The translations under genes and the position numbers were made by a program. The notes beneath the pieces were generated by a model. The model saw only the letters and a program-made list of their open reading frames with translations. It had not been told where the DNA came from and did no database searches. Below, in pieces: positions 23,513 through 36,374 of a stretch of 64,000 nucleotides of DNA (position 1 is its first letter; the number at the start of each line of letters is the position of its first letter). The stretch comes from Athripsodes cinereus (Eukaryota > Arthropoda > Insecta > Trichoptera > Leptoceridae): NCBI GenBank assembly GCA_947579605.1, contig OX388305.1:29773542-29837541 (forward strand). The letters are read 5' to 3'.

Positions 23513-26500
23513 ACATTTCATAGAAATATCGAATTCTATAATTATATGGTTATACGTTGTGGTTTTTAAAAATAAGGAAAAGAAAGAATAAACTTTGAGA
23601 ACGTGGGCACCCCCATTGTTGTGTTGTTGTATAATCCTGGCATTGCATTGCGTCGTGTAAGGTTGTTTATGTGTGGGTTGGAAGTAGCAGGAGGAATACT
23701 TTTATTTATGTACACGAAGTAGATAGATAGGTGTGTTGGTTGTAATCCACAATACCTGTGTGTGTATTTATAGAGGCAGCCCTTGCCAGTTAGAAGAGGG
23801 CTAAGGGAGACTTGTGCATCTCATAACATTCTCACATCTCTACCGTGCACTGCACAGTCACCAATACTCTACCACCGAAAAGATATTCAGTTTATTAACT
23901 ACTATACATATTATACGTACACGTGTGACACACTAACACATATGTAAATAGACAGTCTATTGTATATTGCTGTATATTGCTTTTATTAAACTAATAATAT
24001 GCGTATGTTTACAAGACTCCCAGTCTATATTTATGAGATTGAAATCTTGTGTATAATAATTATGTCTTTGTATTTGAATGAAAAGCAATGTTATGTTACG
24101 AAGAGTATTTGCATACTCAAATCACTTTACATTCATTCATAAAACAATAATTCTTAGTATCATACAGAAATGATGCAATGCAATATTGCATAGATAAGTA
24201 GTAAAAAACTTGTTTCTTTTAGAATTAAGTCAGGTGTGGATGGACCTACAATCCATTATCTCGTTCAATTTAGACAGAGTTTAGTAAAGGCATCACAAAA
24301 ATACAAACATGTTCATGTAGAAACTAGTGTTTAAGTATCTTTAAAATTGTAATCCTTGATTTGTAAAATTAATATGTCGACTGTTAGCTGATTTGGTAAC
24401 ATTAATTTACATAACTTAAAAACAAAACAGTTAAGTATAGCAATCTCTAAACCATTTGTTGATGGGTGAATTTAAGAAGTATTTTTAATCTTTATTTACA
24501 ATTATTCTTGAGAGTGAATAATAATATGCTTTAAATAATAGTATGAATTATTTAATAATAATGTGACATTGTAGACTATTTTCATAAAGCTCCTGGGTGA
24601 TAGAGATGATACGGGAATGATTTTACAAAATAAATATAATAAATAATAGAGGATTTCCCCACTTGTGTTGTGGTATTAGGTATACGTCACAAATACAGGC
24701 AGTACCTGTTGCCTTGTTGTTTCTATAAAGTTGTATCGGAAACCATTATCTTAGATTAAATGCACCGTCATAAAATTTCTCACGGTGCTTATAATATTCT
24801 GATGTTGACACTCGTATACCTACTAACAAAATAAACTTACATTATATAGTTTTCTCTCTGCTGTTTTTATATTATACAGATAGGTTTTTCAAGTAGTTAC
24901 TTATTGAAAAGTCTAGTAATTATTGAAATTTTTTACTTAAAAATTAATTAATTATTACTTATAGTTTGAAGATATTCATAGGTACTTAAGTGAATGAAAA
25001 GTGTATATTATATTTTTTTAAATACCTTCTATATTTATTTTCATGTAGATGATTTTCTTTCTAATCGCACAATATAATATGTAATTTGGGAAAGTTAATA
25101 AGGGCTTTCAAAATTTTTGATGCCATGTTATAAACTCAAAATCAACAATCTTTGAGACGATTTTGCGATAGTTTCTAACTATGCAAACAAGGGAGGGGTT
25201 AAGATCTTACTTCTTAACTGCCCAGTTTGATAATGAATTTATTGTTATCTTTGAATTTACCATCTTCTGTCTATTGCTGTTTAATTTGTCCCTTCCATAA
25301 AACGACATGGAAATGGCCAAAGTCTATTTTCGAAGTTGTTACACAAATGAAATAGTTAAGTGTTAGTTCCAAGAAAGAAAATAAAGACAGTTATTTTAAC
25401 TTAATGGGTTCCCTCCTTTTCACTCTTTGTATACAGCGGTTGAACGACCTGAATTAAAGAAAAATCAATAGGTGATTATGATTTAAAAGCGCAGTAATAC
25501 GGAACTGAAGTTGGCATCATTCCAACTGAATAGAAACATCGTAAAACAGACAAACTTCCATATTATTCATATCGTTAGAGAGCGAACCAAAGAGCTGCCG
25601 GAGAGAGGATAGGAATCACTCACAATACAATACAAATGAGTGAGTAACTTTATTATGTATAACATATTACTGTTTATACATATTACATAATGTTCATATA
25701 TTATACCTACTCTAAGAAGATTGGACAGATCTTATTGTTTTACTCGACTACTTTATTACAACCATCAGAGTGTATTACTGCGGAAAACACATTATGAAAT
25801 TAAAAGTATCTGCATATTAAAGTCGTTTATGCTATAACATAAATAAAAAGTAAAGATACAATGTATTATAATAAATGTATAATAAACTAGGCGGGACGGG
25901 GCCTAGAGAAAGATACGTAAGAAAGCCGTAAATTTTGGAAAGTTATGATGGATAATATCATGTACTCATAAGTAAATGAGAAAACCAAAATAAATTATAA
26001 CTAAAAAACTCATATACCTAAAGAGGGCTTAGTATAAATATTATTAATATATATTTATAAAAAAAAAACAATATTGGTGAAAATAATTGAATTGTTTGGA
26101 CTAAATCTTAGTGTAATGGTAGTTTCGTATGATTTATTATAATGAAAATGCAAAATCATAACAGGTGTACAGCATGTGGTGGTTTCACTACAAATACAAA
26201 GAATGTAATAAAATATAGTTTTATAGTGTAGATATTGCGTGTAGTTTCTGAGTAATAATAATAAACATGGGGTAGATTTATTATAAAGACAGAAGAGGAA
26301 TGTGGAAGGGATCCTTCATAACAACCTATTAAGTGAGGGTGAGGTAATTAAGTATGTCCTGATGAATTGCCAATGACATGGTACTACCGCCCTTTCACTT
26401 TACAAGTGTCCGTCATCTGCATTACATACATAAATATACCTACATGTAGAAACACAATATGAATATGTACCTACTTGTAACTGCTATCAAGTTATTTATA

Positions 26501-28342
26501 TTTTCATGTATCATGTTTCACCACAAAGTTACTATATGGTTATTAATAATAACATGTGTCAACTTGTTTTATTAAACAACATTGTTCACGGTCATGCAAA
26601 TATGCTTGGGAGACAATAAAATCAAATTTATTGTATGAAGTTTTATCGTTTTTACTAGACGGAATAATGTTATCTAATGTTCATTATTTAATTCATTAAA
26701 TTACAGAATAGCGAGGAAACTTTTCAAATTCTTGGAGGGAATCGAGTTTACATCGCATTGTTGATAAACTCGTGAAAGGGAAAACATATTTTTTTCTACA
26801 TATGACCATTTAGACAGCACAATGTAGTACATACCTATAACTCGGTGCATTATAAGACGAACCCAAACCATGAAAAGGAAACAAGAAATGCATTGTAGAT
26901 TGATGGGATTGCATTTATTTGTTCCCGGATTAAAAATTAGGATGGAGCTACCGTTCAAATAGGATATATTATAATATATTCTATTTATTTACGTAACGAT
27001 ACTGAAGAAATTTTATGGATTGTGTATGTTGTTTTAGTATAATTCAACTCGATCACCAAACATGGCGGTATGTAAAATAATGTAATAAAGTTTAACCAAA
27101 TCATCCGCTTTCAGAAATGTTAACCAATAAAAATCAGCGGCAATAAAACACTAGAAACAATGAATAAAATTTCCAAAATTGTTGTTCTGACTCCTTCTCT
27201 TTCTCGTAAAAGTTCAATAAAAATAAGAATTTTTATATTCCGAGGAACATTGTCAACAAGGCTGCCGTTAGGGCCATAAAATGAAAATTATTAGAGAATA
27301 TTTATTACCATCAAATTTTTCATGTCTTTTTTTTGACCTATGAAATTTACAACCCTTTTTTCACGGTCTAAACATATTTTTCATTCTCATACAACATATT
27401 TTTAAAATAATTTAGCGATTAATTTAACATAGAATATTTTTAGTGATGTAGCTCCATTTTTTTTCAGCCTAGATCTGAAATATATTATGTAACATACGAT
27501 TAGCAATACTCATACATTTTTTGATTTCTTTTTTTAAATTTATTTCTAAAGTATTTTGCCATATTTTCAGATAGTTCTTAATTTACATTTTGGTAGTAGT
27601 AACAAATACAACAACAAACTGAATCGATTTTACAGTGAATTTATAGATTATTTTTTATTTAGCTTAGGGTATTATTCTTAATATATTTTTAACACATACC
27701 TATGTACTGCGATTGCATATATACCTATAAAGCTTCGAGTATATTGAATCTATATACAGTATCTGAGTATACAAATATATTATAATAGAGAGTAACACAA
27801 ACATCTTTTTATTTAACATAATATTAGGGCTATTATATCTAATAATAATATTATGATACTTACATATCTCTCGGCAAATTTTCCTTCGAAATATACTCGT
27901 AGGTAGCTTCTTGTCTATTGTAGATAAACGGTGCTATTTTAACAGACAAGATGTTTCGTTTCTCCGCAACACTCTAATAGATAAAATCAGTGAGAATCTC
28001 AATGGTATCGTGAACTATTGTTCCGTTCCAAATCCTCTACGAACAATACTCTTGATAATAAAATACCAATATAAATATAAAAGGTAAGTATGTATATTGA
28101 TACTGAATTATATTATTAGTTCTGCACGAAGTCTTCTAAATAAGATGAATGCAATATTTGAATGTAACATACTGCGCCTTGAGTTGTAGTATTGATGAAG
28201 TAAATATAAAGTATGTACTGTATTACGTTACGTAGTGTATCTGCATTCACACGGGTGGTGAATTGTTTAAGGATATAAAATATCCTAAACTTAATATTGG
28301 TTCGGTTTAGAGTACATACGAGTATCAATATGTAGCACATAT
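23513..28342. other. 4.8 kb with no supported feature
   Basis: AT-rich throughout, with slightly GC-richer sequence around 23.6-23.9 kb and 25.6 kb. No recognisable gene, repeat terminus or long inverted repeat. A CCCCACTTGTG word at about 24.66 kb recalls R but lacks its neighbours. Confidence 0.45.
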
Positions 28343-28595
28343 TAACATAACATAACATAACATACATAGACAATTCACACAGATCGAGCTAGTGTCCCAA
28401 ACTAAGATGATTCTTGTATTATGGGTACTAACGCGACGATACACACATATACAATGCACTACACATATATACATGAACGCCCAGACCCAGGACAATTTGA
28501 AAAAGGTCATTCTTCACTTTGCCCTGGCCGGGAATCGAACCCGGGACCTCGTGACTCAAAGGCAAGAGCGTTACCTCCGCGCCACACCGGCCGAC
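28343..28595 (-). mobile_element. SINE2: tRNA-headed SINE with LINE-like tail
   Basis: On minus: GTCGGCCGGTGTGGCGCGG, with A box TGGCGCGGAGG (28574-28584 on plus) and B box GGTTCGATTCC (28531-28541), both excellent. The 3' part reads GTCCTGGGTCTGGGCGTTCA, then TTTGGGACACTAGCTCGATC and TGTGTGAATTGTC, ending in TATGT repeats (28344-28367 region). I recall a very similar GGGTCTGGGTGTT...TTGGGACT...TGTGTGAA series from lepidopteran repeats. The head does not fold into a tRNA (the acceptor ends do not pair), so it is not a tRNA gene. Confidence 0.8.
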
Positions 28596-29102
28596 TATAC
28601 ATATATAAAATTATGCCGACTATACATATATTGCATTCTATACATATATAAAAACATAAAGAGGTATTAGGCTATTAGGTATTATATTTGTCACTACATA
28701 ATATCCGAATTACAATAAAATCGTATGCATAATATTCCTATTCTATGAATCATTTATGTTATTTATTATGTTAGTTAACAGACATTATTAAAAATATGTT
28801 CTGCAATGAACAAATACTACATCAACTTGCTTACGAGTAGAATTATAATTGTTTGTGTTTGTGAATAGATTTAACGCTTTTAAATTATTATTTTTTATCT
28901 ATATTACCAGTGCTATAACATAATAATCATAGTAGATTTATGTTGTATGCAATGCAATGCAATGATACGTGGTTAAAATATCATATATACACACACACAC
29001 AAAGATTTCAAAAATATTTATATACCTCATCAAATATAGAAGTTAGTAAACTTACGCATTTCATTGATATTTAGATCATCCTTTCCATGCAATAAAAATA
29101 AG
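28596..29102. other. No supported gene; short direct repeat beside SINE2
   Basis: GCCGACTATACATATA occurs at 28590-28605 and 28615-28630 (period 25), the first overlapping the SINE2 5' edge. The rest is AT-rich with a TACACACACACACAC run near 28987. Confidence 0.4.
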
Positions 29103-29187
29103 GAATTCAGTGTGATTAGCGTTGTTTATCGCTGAAATAAAGTTGTCAAAATTGTTACGCGTGATAAATTATTAATCACACTGAATT
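29103..29187. repeat. 15-bp perfect inverted repeat at a LINE 5' junction
   Basis: AATTCAGTGTGATTA (29104-29118) and its exact complement TAATCACACTGAATT (29173-29187) flank about 54 bp. The right arm is also the first sequence inside the RTE-like insertion, directly after the GATAAATTAT target duplication. Confidence 0.6.
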
Positions 29188-29747
29188 ACCAATCCGCCTA
29201 GGAGCAGCTAGCGGGGCTTTCAACAACATGAACAAAGTTTGGAAGGCGTCTGGACTCAGCATCAGGACAAAATGTCGCTTGTTCAATGCGTGCATCATCC
29301 CAATCCTTCTATATGGCTGCGAGTCTTGGCACTTAACCAAGGCTCAAGAGCGGAAGATACTAAGCTTTGAAAACAAGTGTCTTAGAAGGATTTTGGATGT
29401 CAGATGGTATGAACATGTTACAAATGATGCTGTGCGCCGGCGCACCCAGCAGAGACCTGTAATCTCCGTAATACAAGAGAGACGATGGTCCTGGCTGGGA
29501 CATGTTTTGAGAATGCCCAATGATAGTTGGCCAAAAAGAGCACTGTTCTTCCGTCCGCAGGGGTTCCGTAGGCCCGGGCGTCCCTCTTTCACAATACACC
29601 GTTCCTATGACAACGATATCAGAGCGCAAGGAATGTCGTGGGAAGAGGTGACGCAATTAACACAGAGACGCTCTGAATGGAGGAGGCTGGTTTCTGCCGT
29701 GTGCTCCCGAGAGGAGCGTTGAGGGCGATGATGATGATGATGATGAT
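29173..29747 (+). pseudogene. RTE-like LINE, 3' fragment with open frame (copy 1)
   Basis: A plus-strand frame is open from about 29185 to the stop at 29722. Motifs in order: NNMNKVWKASGLSIRTKCRL, CIIPILLYGCESWHL (thumb-type 'LLYGxExW'), RRILDVRWYEHVTNDAVRR, RWSWLGHVLRMP and FRRPGRPSFT. This is the connection/thumb and C-terminal part of a non-LTR reverse transcriptase; the catalytic palm (FADD motif) is absent, so the copy is 5' truncated and inactive. It ends in GAGGGCGATGATGATG, a GAT microsatellite tail as in RTE elements. GATAAATTAT at 29163-29172 and 29748-29757 is the likely 10-bp target duplication. It is much closer to the copy at 37.3 kb than to the RTE1 fragments. Confidence 0.8.
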
Positions 29748-29757
29748 GATAAATTAT

Positions 29758-30192
29758 AGAAATTTTACAGAAAGGAAAATATTTTCTTCTTTTCTGAACT
29801 GATAATATGAGATGGATTTATTTCAAAAAAAATCTTGGAGATCTCCTAGGAGACTTGAATGATGCAGCAATTATTAATAGGTAAGTTCAAAACGTAAACG
29901 ATGCTCTGACACGGAACAAATATGTCAATATGTGAAATGTCTTATTACAAGTAGAGTAGGGTAGCGTTGTAACAACAATGGATTTTGTAATAATACATAA
30001 ATATCGCGTGTAAAATAACAATCTTAATCCATCCGCCCAAAGGCGCATTCAGTTTTTTTTCAGGGACAGAAATTTTTGATTCGATTCGTATTACTCTCAT
30101 TAAAATCTTTTTTTTTTATATAATTTAAGTTGGTCTTATATTCAGTTTCATCTATAGATAGTATAAGTAAAGTAATTATAATATAATATATT
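29758..30192. other. No supported feature
   Basis: AT-rich spacer between the RTE-like copy and the 8-bp array. Confidence 0.4.
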
Positions 30193-30583
30193 TTCATTTA
30201 TTCATTTATTCATTTATTCATTTATTCATTTATTCATTTATTCATTTATTCATTTATTCATTTATTCATTTATTCATTTATTCATTTATTCATTTATTCA
30301 TTTATTCATTTATTCATTTATTCATTTATTCATTTATTCATTTATTCATTTATTCATTTATTCATTTATTCATTTATTCATTTATTCATTTATTCATTTA
30401 TTCATTTATTCATTTATTCATTTATTCATTTATTCATTTATTCATTTATTCATTTATTCATTTATTCATTTATTCATTTATTCATTTATTCATTTATTCA
30501 TTTATTCATTTATTCATTTATTCATTTATTCATTTATTCATTTATTCATTTATTCATTTATTCATTCATCCATTTATTCATTT
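30193..30583. repeat. 8-bp tandem array, about 47 near-perfect TTCATTTA units
   Basis: Unit TTCATTTA repeats without visible error from 30193 to about 30566. A short imperfect segment (TTCATTCATCCATTTATTCA) then ends near 30583. About 390 bp of an exact 8-mer implies recent expansion or sequence homogenisation. It is embedded in otherwise ordinary AT-rich DNA. Confidence 0.95.
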
Positions 30584-30684
30584 GTTATCGATTTATTAAT
30601 TTGCTGATGTGATTGTTTTTATACAATTTTATTTTTTTTGTGAGATGTATTAATCCTTGGTGAATGTATGTTTTTTTTTTATAT

Positions 30685-30832
30685 ATTTTTTACGCAGCAC
30701 GCCTCGATACAGGGCAACCTAGTGAGGCTGCTGCAACTTAATTGAAGATAATTGGTGATATATTGTTTCAACGTTTGTATGATATTGATTGAATAAAGAA
30801 ATTTATTATTATTATTATTATTATTATTATAT
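30685..30832 (+). mobile_element. LINE 3' end with TTA-repeat tail
   Basis: ACGCAGCACGCCTCGATACA, GGGCAACCTAGTGAGGCTGC, then TTGAATAAAGAAATTTATTA and TTA repeats (about 30805-30829). A GC-richer block with AATAAA directly before a simple repeat marks a LINE 3' terminus. The family is not identified. Confidence 0.55.
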
Positions 30833-31235
30833 GATATAAATGAATATAAGCCGAGACATTTTACAATGGAAAGATAATATGAAATTTGAGATGTCGTTTA
30901 ATCTAGCATGTTTTAACTTCCAGATAAAGAAGGAATCGATGCAATTTTTCCATGCTCGAGTAGGTTCTTTTAGAGAGTTAATTTTCTATAAAAAAGAGGG
31001 CAGCTCTCCGTCTTGGATACGCCCATGCTCTTGCTAGCTTTGTGCTGTGTGCTGTGTTGTATTATATCAGAGGTTCGTGACTGTCTTGTCGTGAGATAGG
31101 TATCGGTTCTATGAAATATATTGCAGCCTGTTCTACAGTCTATTGCAAACCCTGTTATTGAAATTAAGTAAGGCAGACATACAATATCGTTTTAATAACG
31201 GACGTCGACGACACTTCATTCAATGTATTAATTTA
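30833..31235. other. No supported feature
   Basis: A 65-codon plus frame from 30840 has no recognisable motif. Slightly GC-richer sequence around 31.0 kb is unexplained. Confidence 0.35.
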
Positions 31236-31300
31236 TACCATCATGGAATTTTCCATAATTGGGGTAACCAGCGTATAAACTGGATGTTCAACTTCATTTA
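31236..31300 (-). mobile_element. R-family 3' end fragment
   Basis: TACCATCATGGAATTTTCCA, then TAATTGGGGTAACCAGCGTA on plus: the CATCACGG terminus, the decayed terminal hairpin and the GGGGTAGCCAGC block. About 65 bp survive. Confidence 0.5.
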
Positions 31301-32267
31301 AAGCTTAATATTTTTTTGCATTTATAAAAAAAAAACGTAATTTTTTTAATAAGCAGACTGCCTATTCGTTGGTATTGAACAAAGAGGACAAGAATTTTTT
31401 GTTGCCAAGTTTCAATAATAAAGAACATAATAATATAACTTCACAATGTACCTATTACACAGAATAAACTTGAAGAACATCTTGAAAAACTTACTTAGGC
31501 GGGCTGTGATAAGAACATAAGTCAAAATTTTACGACATAAGTTTGTGCTTCCTATGAATAAGATGTTATTCAAACGGTGGGATGTGTATCAGAAATTTAT
31601 CGGAGAAATAAAACTCGATGAATGTTTTTTTATGCGTATATTTAAACGGTGAAATGTATTATATTAGTGATATTGCATTCTCAAAATAAATTTATAACAT
31701 TTGCACGACTCAAGCATTTTGTTCCAAGACCGTGGTTTTAGATACAGCTCATAAAAATCGTTATCAAGTAAATATATCATATTTTTGTCTCTTGTTTACT
31801 CCTTCATAGGAATATAAATTGCATATTATGAAAATATTTATTTTCTGTATATGAAATCTATATTCGTGATATTTGATGCATTTTATACGATGTATCATGG
31901 TGGTGTGAATGCAAAAAAATATCAGTTTGTTAATTTGTCGGAAATTATCCGCGAAGCATATTCCATCATCTAAATAGCGTAAAAAGGCTCGTTCCAATTT
32001 CGTAGATGTGGAAATGACAGGAGGTTGTCATCTTGAAATTTTCTCGTTCATAAAATTTGTTAAACGTTGATTGAACGCAGCGTTGACGAGCGACTGTAAT
32101 AATAATAATCATGGAACCCTTTCAGGAGGAACGTAAAATATCTATAGGGTGTTCTCTTTGTATCAGTAAAGATTTAAGTGTTTTCTACAAGGCACTATAT
32201 CAAAATACCTACGAAGATAGCAATTTATCATTTATAGTACTTAGATAAGTTTAGCGACAAAGAATGA
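31301..32267. other. No supported feature
   Basis: AT-rich; a 77-codon minus frame at 31764-31997 has no motif and random composition. Confidence 0.4.
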
Positions 32268-32442
32268 GTTCGTCGGTAGCCTGGAGGTAGAGTCTCGGCC
32301 TTCAGAACAAGGGGTCCGTGGTTCGATCCCGGGTGCCGGCAGACTCCCCTTTCACGGCACAAGCTTTTAGCTTAGTGTGAAAGGTGTATAAGGTTGTATT
32401 TGGGTTTATAACAAACCCAGATATATCTTTTTTTAAAAAAAA
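32268..32442 (+). mobile_element. SINE1 copy D (best preserved)
   Basis: GTTCGTCGGTAGCCTGGAGG (A box), GGTCCGTGGTTCGATCCCGG (B box), TTTCACGGCACAAGC...GTGAAAGG hairpin block, then TTTGGGTTTATAACAAACCC with a perfect TGGGTTT/AAACCCA stem, and a T run. All family modules are intact in about 175 bp. An R fragment follows within 5 bp. Confidence 0.9.
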
Positions 32443-32446
32443 TGCG

Positions 32447-32551
32447 ACTGATCCTGATTTTATTATTTTTTGTTGACAAAGAGAGCACAGCTTGCATGCT
32501 TATTACTCTGCTGGCAATTGTGTTTGTGAGATATGCCGTGATGGTGTGGTA
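32447..32551 (+). mobile_element. R-family 3' fragment beside SINE1 D
   Basis: GATCCTGATTTTATTATTTT, AGAGCACAGCTTGCATGCTT, TGCTGGCAATTGTGTTTGTG, then ATATGCCGTGATGGTG. The terminal hairpin is mutated, but the CCGTGATGG box is intact. The adjacency to SINE1 D suggests one inserted at the edge of the other. Confidence 0.6.
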
Positions 32552-33128
32552 TGTTTTCATAAATGAGAAGTTACAAATTCGGAAATTTTATTGAAATCTA
32601 AAACACTGAGACAAATCAAATAAAAGGACCCATCCTTCAATTACGATTAACAAAAAGATGTTGTCATTTTGTCAGTTAAGTCCCAAATAATGGTCGTCTC
32701 AGTGAATAATAATTGAAAACGACTGATCGGAAATTTTATGAGTGATTTGTCAGGAACTTGTCAAATACACAGCAGTTAATACAATTGTCTATTGAACTTC
32801 AAATAAGTAAACAAAAAGATTTACCTACTAAGTACTCATTTTATTAAATTTTTAAATGAAATATTTTCTTAAATAATCTGTTCAGTTATTCTAAACCTTT
32901 TTAAGTATCGTGAAATTATGATTATTAGAAAACTAACGAGGGTAAAATTACCGCATACCTTCCATTAACAAAATCCATTCAAAGATTCAATAATAATTTC
33001 AAAACAGCCACAATGTTAAATCAATATTAGCCATATTCTACAAATTAGGACGTAAATGAGACATTCAACTTTTTCCAAAACTTGGATAAATTAATAACAA
33101 AAAGACACAAAATATAATTTACTACTTG
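32552..33128. other. No supported feature
   Basis: AT-rich sequence, nothing recognised. Confidence 0.4.
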
Positions 33129-33327
33129 AAATAAAATAGGGGCTAAGCGCCAAACGATTTTTTTTTCTTTTAAAATAACAATGTGTGGCACTTACTGAAT
33201 AACGAATTTTTCGACAGATCTAAGAGCCGATAGGCATGACACTTATACTTTTTTTGGGCATTGGCTTTGGCATATACAACCAATTAACGAAAAAAAAAAT
33301 ATTTAGCGCTTAGCCCTCATTTTATTT
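33129..33327. repeat. Foldback element with 26-bp terminal inverted repeats
   Basis: The left arm (33129-33154) contains GGGGCTAAGCGCCAAA and the right arm (33302-33327) TTTAGCGCTTAGCCCT; 23 of 26 positions pair. T runs and A runs just inside the arms extend the possible stem. Size (199 bp), AT-rich interior and paired ends are MITE-like. A target duplication is not evident. Confidence 0.55.
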
Positions 33328-36300
33328 TCAGTATTCAATTGTTGAAAATATACCTGTATGTATTATAAATTTTAAAATGATTGATTACTATTATAGATAA
33401 AGTTAAAAGTCTTCGATTGTCTCTTACTCTAATCGATGTAGTAGTACAAACTATGCACCTAGTATCGGCAAATTATTCACCATATTTACCATATTGGGTT
33501 TAACTATTTCAAAAAAAAGTTAATATTAATAAAGTTTCATGTATTCCACTGAGGAATTTCTAATGTTATGTAGATAGGTAGGTACTTATATAATCCATAA
33601 TTTTGCATCTTTGTTATACTCAGGGTCGTAACAAGGGATAATAGTGTATATCAAAATTCATGAAATATTTAAACGGCTCTAAACATCGTAACCTCAAATA
33701 TAATAACTCCCTTAATGCTTTGGAAAACAAGGATCGTATAATTGTTATAACGTTATACTCGTACATTCCATAATAATAATAATATTATAATAACACTGTA
33801 AATTCCATACATACATACACAATGTGACATCACAATATTATCATCTGTTTACAATGAATGACACGTACCATCGTAAATTATATAATGCGTAAGTACCCTA
33901 ACTAACCAATCATTGATTCAGTCAATTTATGTTCGAGTGGTTAGAGGGGAATATTATTATTGTCAGTTAAATTAGCTTTACAATGTTGCAGTATATGATA
34001 TAGAAATACTATGTATATAAATAATGCATGCACTTATTAATTGACATAATTAAACATTACACATACCTAAATTCTTCATCTTACTCTCTTTTCCAAGTTA
34101 ATAATATTTATGAAAACACGGAGACACTAAGTAGATAATATGATAAAAAATAATTCGATGGATTATAAAAAATAAAAATATTTTAAATAATACGAATGAA
34201 ATACTGAACTAGATATTCTATCTTTCTGTGTTTATCCGTGGTTTAAGATTGAATTTCGTAGGTATATAAATGAAAATTTCATCCCGAGCAAGTATTAACC
34301 CTTGAAGCATTAAATCGCCTCCCTCGTACATCCAAATCACAAATCCGTTGAGAGTAACGATGACGTTTGTAATGGCTTCGATTAGTAAAACTCTGTGACT
34401 TATGACTAGTCAAGGAGCATTAGGGAACTTTATTAACTTTACTAAGGTGAGGGCAAAAACAGTATATTGCGATAGACACAGATTATATTTTACAGTAATT
34501 GACAAGCATCTATTATGAAAGAAAAAACTGCAGAAATAAAGTTTTAGTAGTAGGTACTTATTTAGTAAAAATCGAACCTAATAACAACATAAAAAATATG
34601 CTTATGAATATAAAATTAAGAACACTGTTAATTTTGAAGGCCGTTATTTGATTATAAAGTTAGGTTGAATTTTTGACCACTGTTTTGGGAATATACCTAC
34701 CCGTATCTCTAATAGTGCTTTACATACAAGTTAAATATAAAATCATATTTATTTTGTTATTTAAAGTACTGGAAAGTTTTGAATACTGCTACCTACATCT
34801 CTATTTTCATCAAATAAACAAAATAAACAACAATACAATATCAATATTTAAAACAACAAAATATACAAATCTTTGTCGGAACCTGGGTCTAAATATTATT
34901 TTGAAACATTATAATAAGATGATTAAATACTTTTCAGAATCATTTTTGTGAGTTAATAATCTTAAACGAATTGAGTAACAGTATGCAGTGAAAATATGCA
35001 AGTAGTTATAATATTTACAATTCGTATCAAGGGAAGGGTGTTACATGGAAGACTCTCTCTTCATGTTATCGTAGTACAAAGAAAAATTCCGAAATGTATG
35101 CAAGAGCGATGTATTATAATATGGAAAAATGGAACAAACACACTCTAGCCAGAGGGGTAAATATGTTATATTGTTTAAATGTTTGCATTCACTTTCATGC
35201 TATATTTTATTTCTAATATAAACATGCCGCACTTGTATAAAAAATAAAAAGGGATAAATTAACACCCCTTTGCGACAACTATCAAATACGTATGTAAAAA
35301 CAAAATAAAAAAATGTTACAATCGAAACGAAAACAAAATTGTGAATAAAATGAAAGCGAGAGTAGGTACCACCATGGATAGTGGTGAATGGTATTTTATA
35401 CCAGCTACCAATGAGTATAGTACATAGTAGGTATGTATCTGCAGGTAGTGTCTGTATCTATGGTGTAGATAATGTATTATATGGCAAGTGTTGTGTCTAT
35501 GGATTCCATCCCTTTGTAGATAGAAAAACAGAATAGGAGCGGTGTTACTATAAAGTAGATAGTTAGATTCCTACATGTATTTTCTACACTCGCTGCTAAA
35601 TTCCTTCAGAACAAGGGTAGGTAAGTAGGCAAGGTAAGGTGGTGCAACACTACTGGGTAGATATATGAATTAAATAGGGGTAACTCAACTGGCGGAGGGC
35701 GAGTGAAATGAAAACTTCCCACTAAACTAGCTACAAGTACATACATGTTAAAACGAATAACATTACCTTAAACTGAAATAAGTTAATTTCTGTACTATTT
35801 CAATTTCAGCACACCAACTATTTGTACCCACAACAATATGTAGAATAATATCTGGTCCCATGAGACCTGAATTGAACAGAAACATAAAAAGCATTAATTA
35901 ATTTACTTTGGGTTCATGATGGGTCGTCTAAAATTTCGAAGAAAATAAATGATACGATTATGATACACTTTTCTTTACTTTCTTTATGTACTTATTACAT
36001 TTTTAATAATAGTTATATGGATTCAAATAACCGGTTTATATAATTATATATATCCGTTTTTTAAATAAAATGTTTGCAGTCACTTTCTCATAATATAGTA
36101 ATATTTCAGCCACTGCATTCACTACCTGTATAACGATATTATAGAATACCTACCTACAGTCATGTATTAGCCGCGTTATAATATGCATCAGTTCACAGTG
36201 TGTATGTCGATAATATATATCACATAAGTATAACCTACGTAGTTATAAACTGCAGTATTTTGGGAATAACAACACCTTAAACATATTTATATGTAGGTAT

Positions 36301-36374
36301 GTGTGTGATATCTATCACGATAGGTATGATTCAATTCGAAGATATGCTTTATGGATAAATAGAATAGAATGTAA
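33328..36374. other. 3 kb with no supported feature
   Basis: AT-rich. A moderately GC-richer patch lies around 34.3-34.45 kb, and a 92-codon frame at 34673-34951 is AT-composition noise. No element ends seen. Confidence 0.45.

Noticed and set aside
24650..24695. CCCCACTTGTG word as another R copy
   Set aside because: The flanking modules (GCTGG before, CGTGATGG after, TAG tail) are absent.
28520..28595. tRNA gene on minus suggested by GGTTCGATTCC
   Set aside because: The acceptor stem ends (GCCGGTG and CCAGGGC) do not pair, and the sequence continues into a SINE tail.
30193..30583. CRISPR-like array
   Set aside because: Contiguous 8-bp units with no spacers: a simple tandem repeat in a eukaryotic genome.
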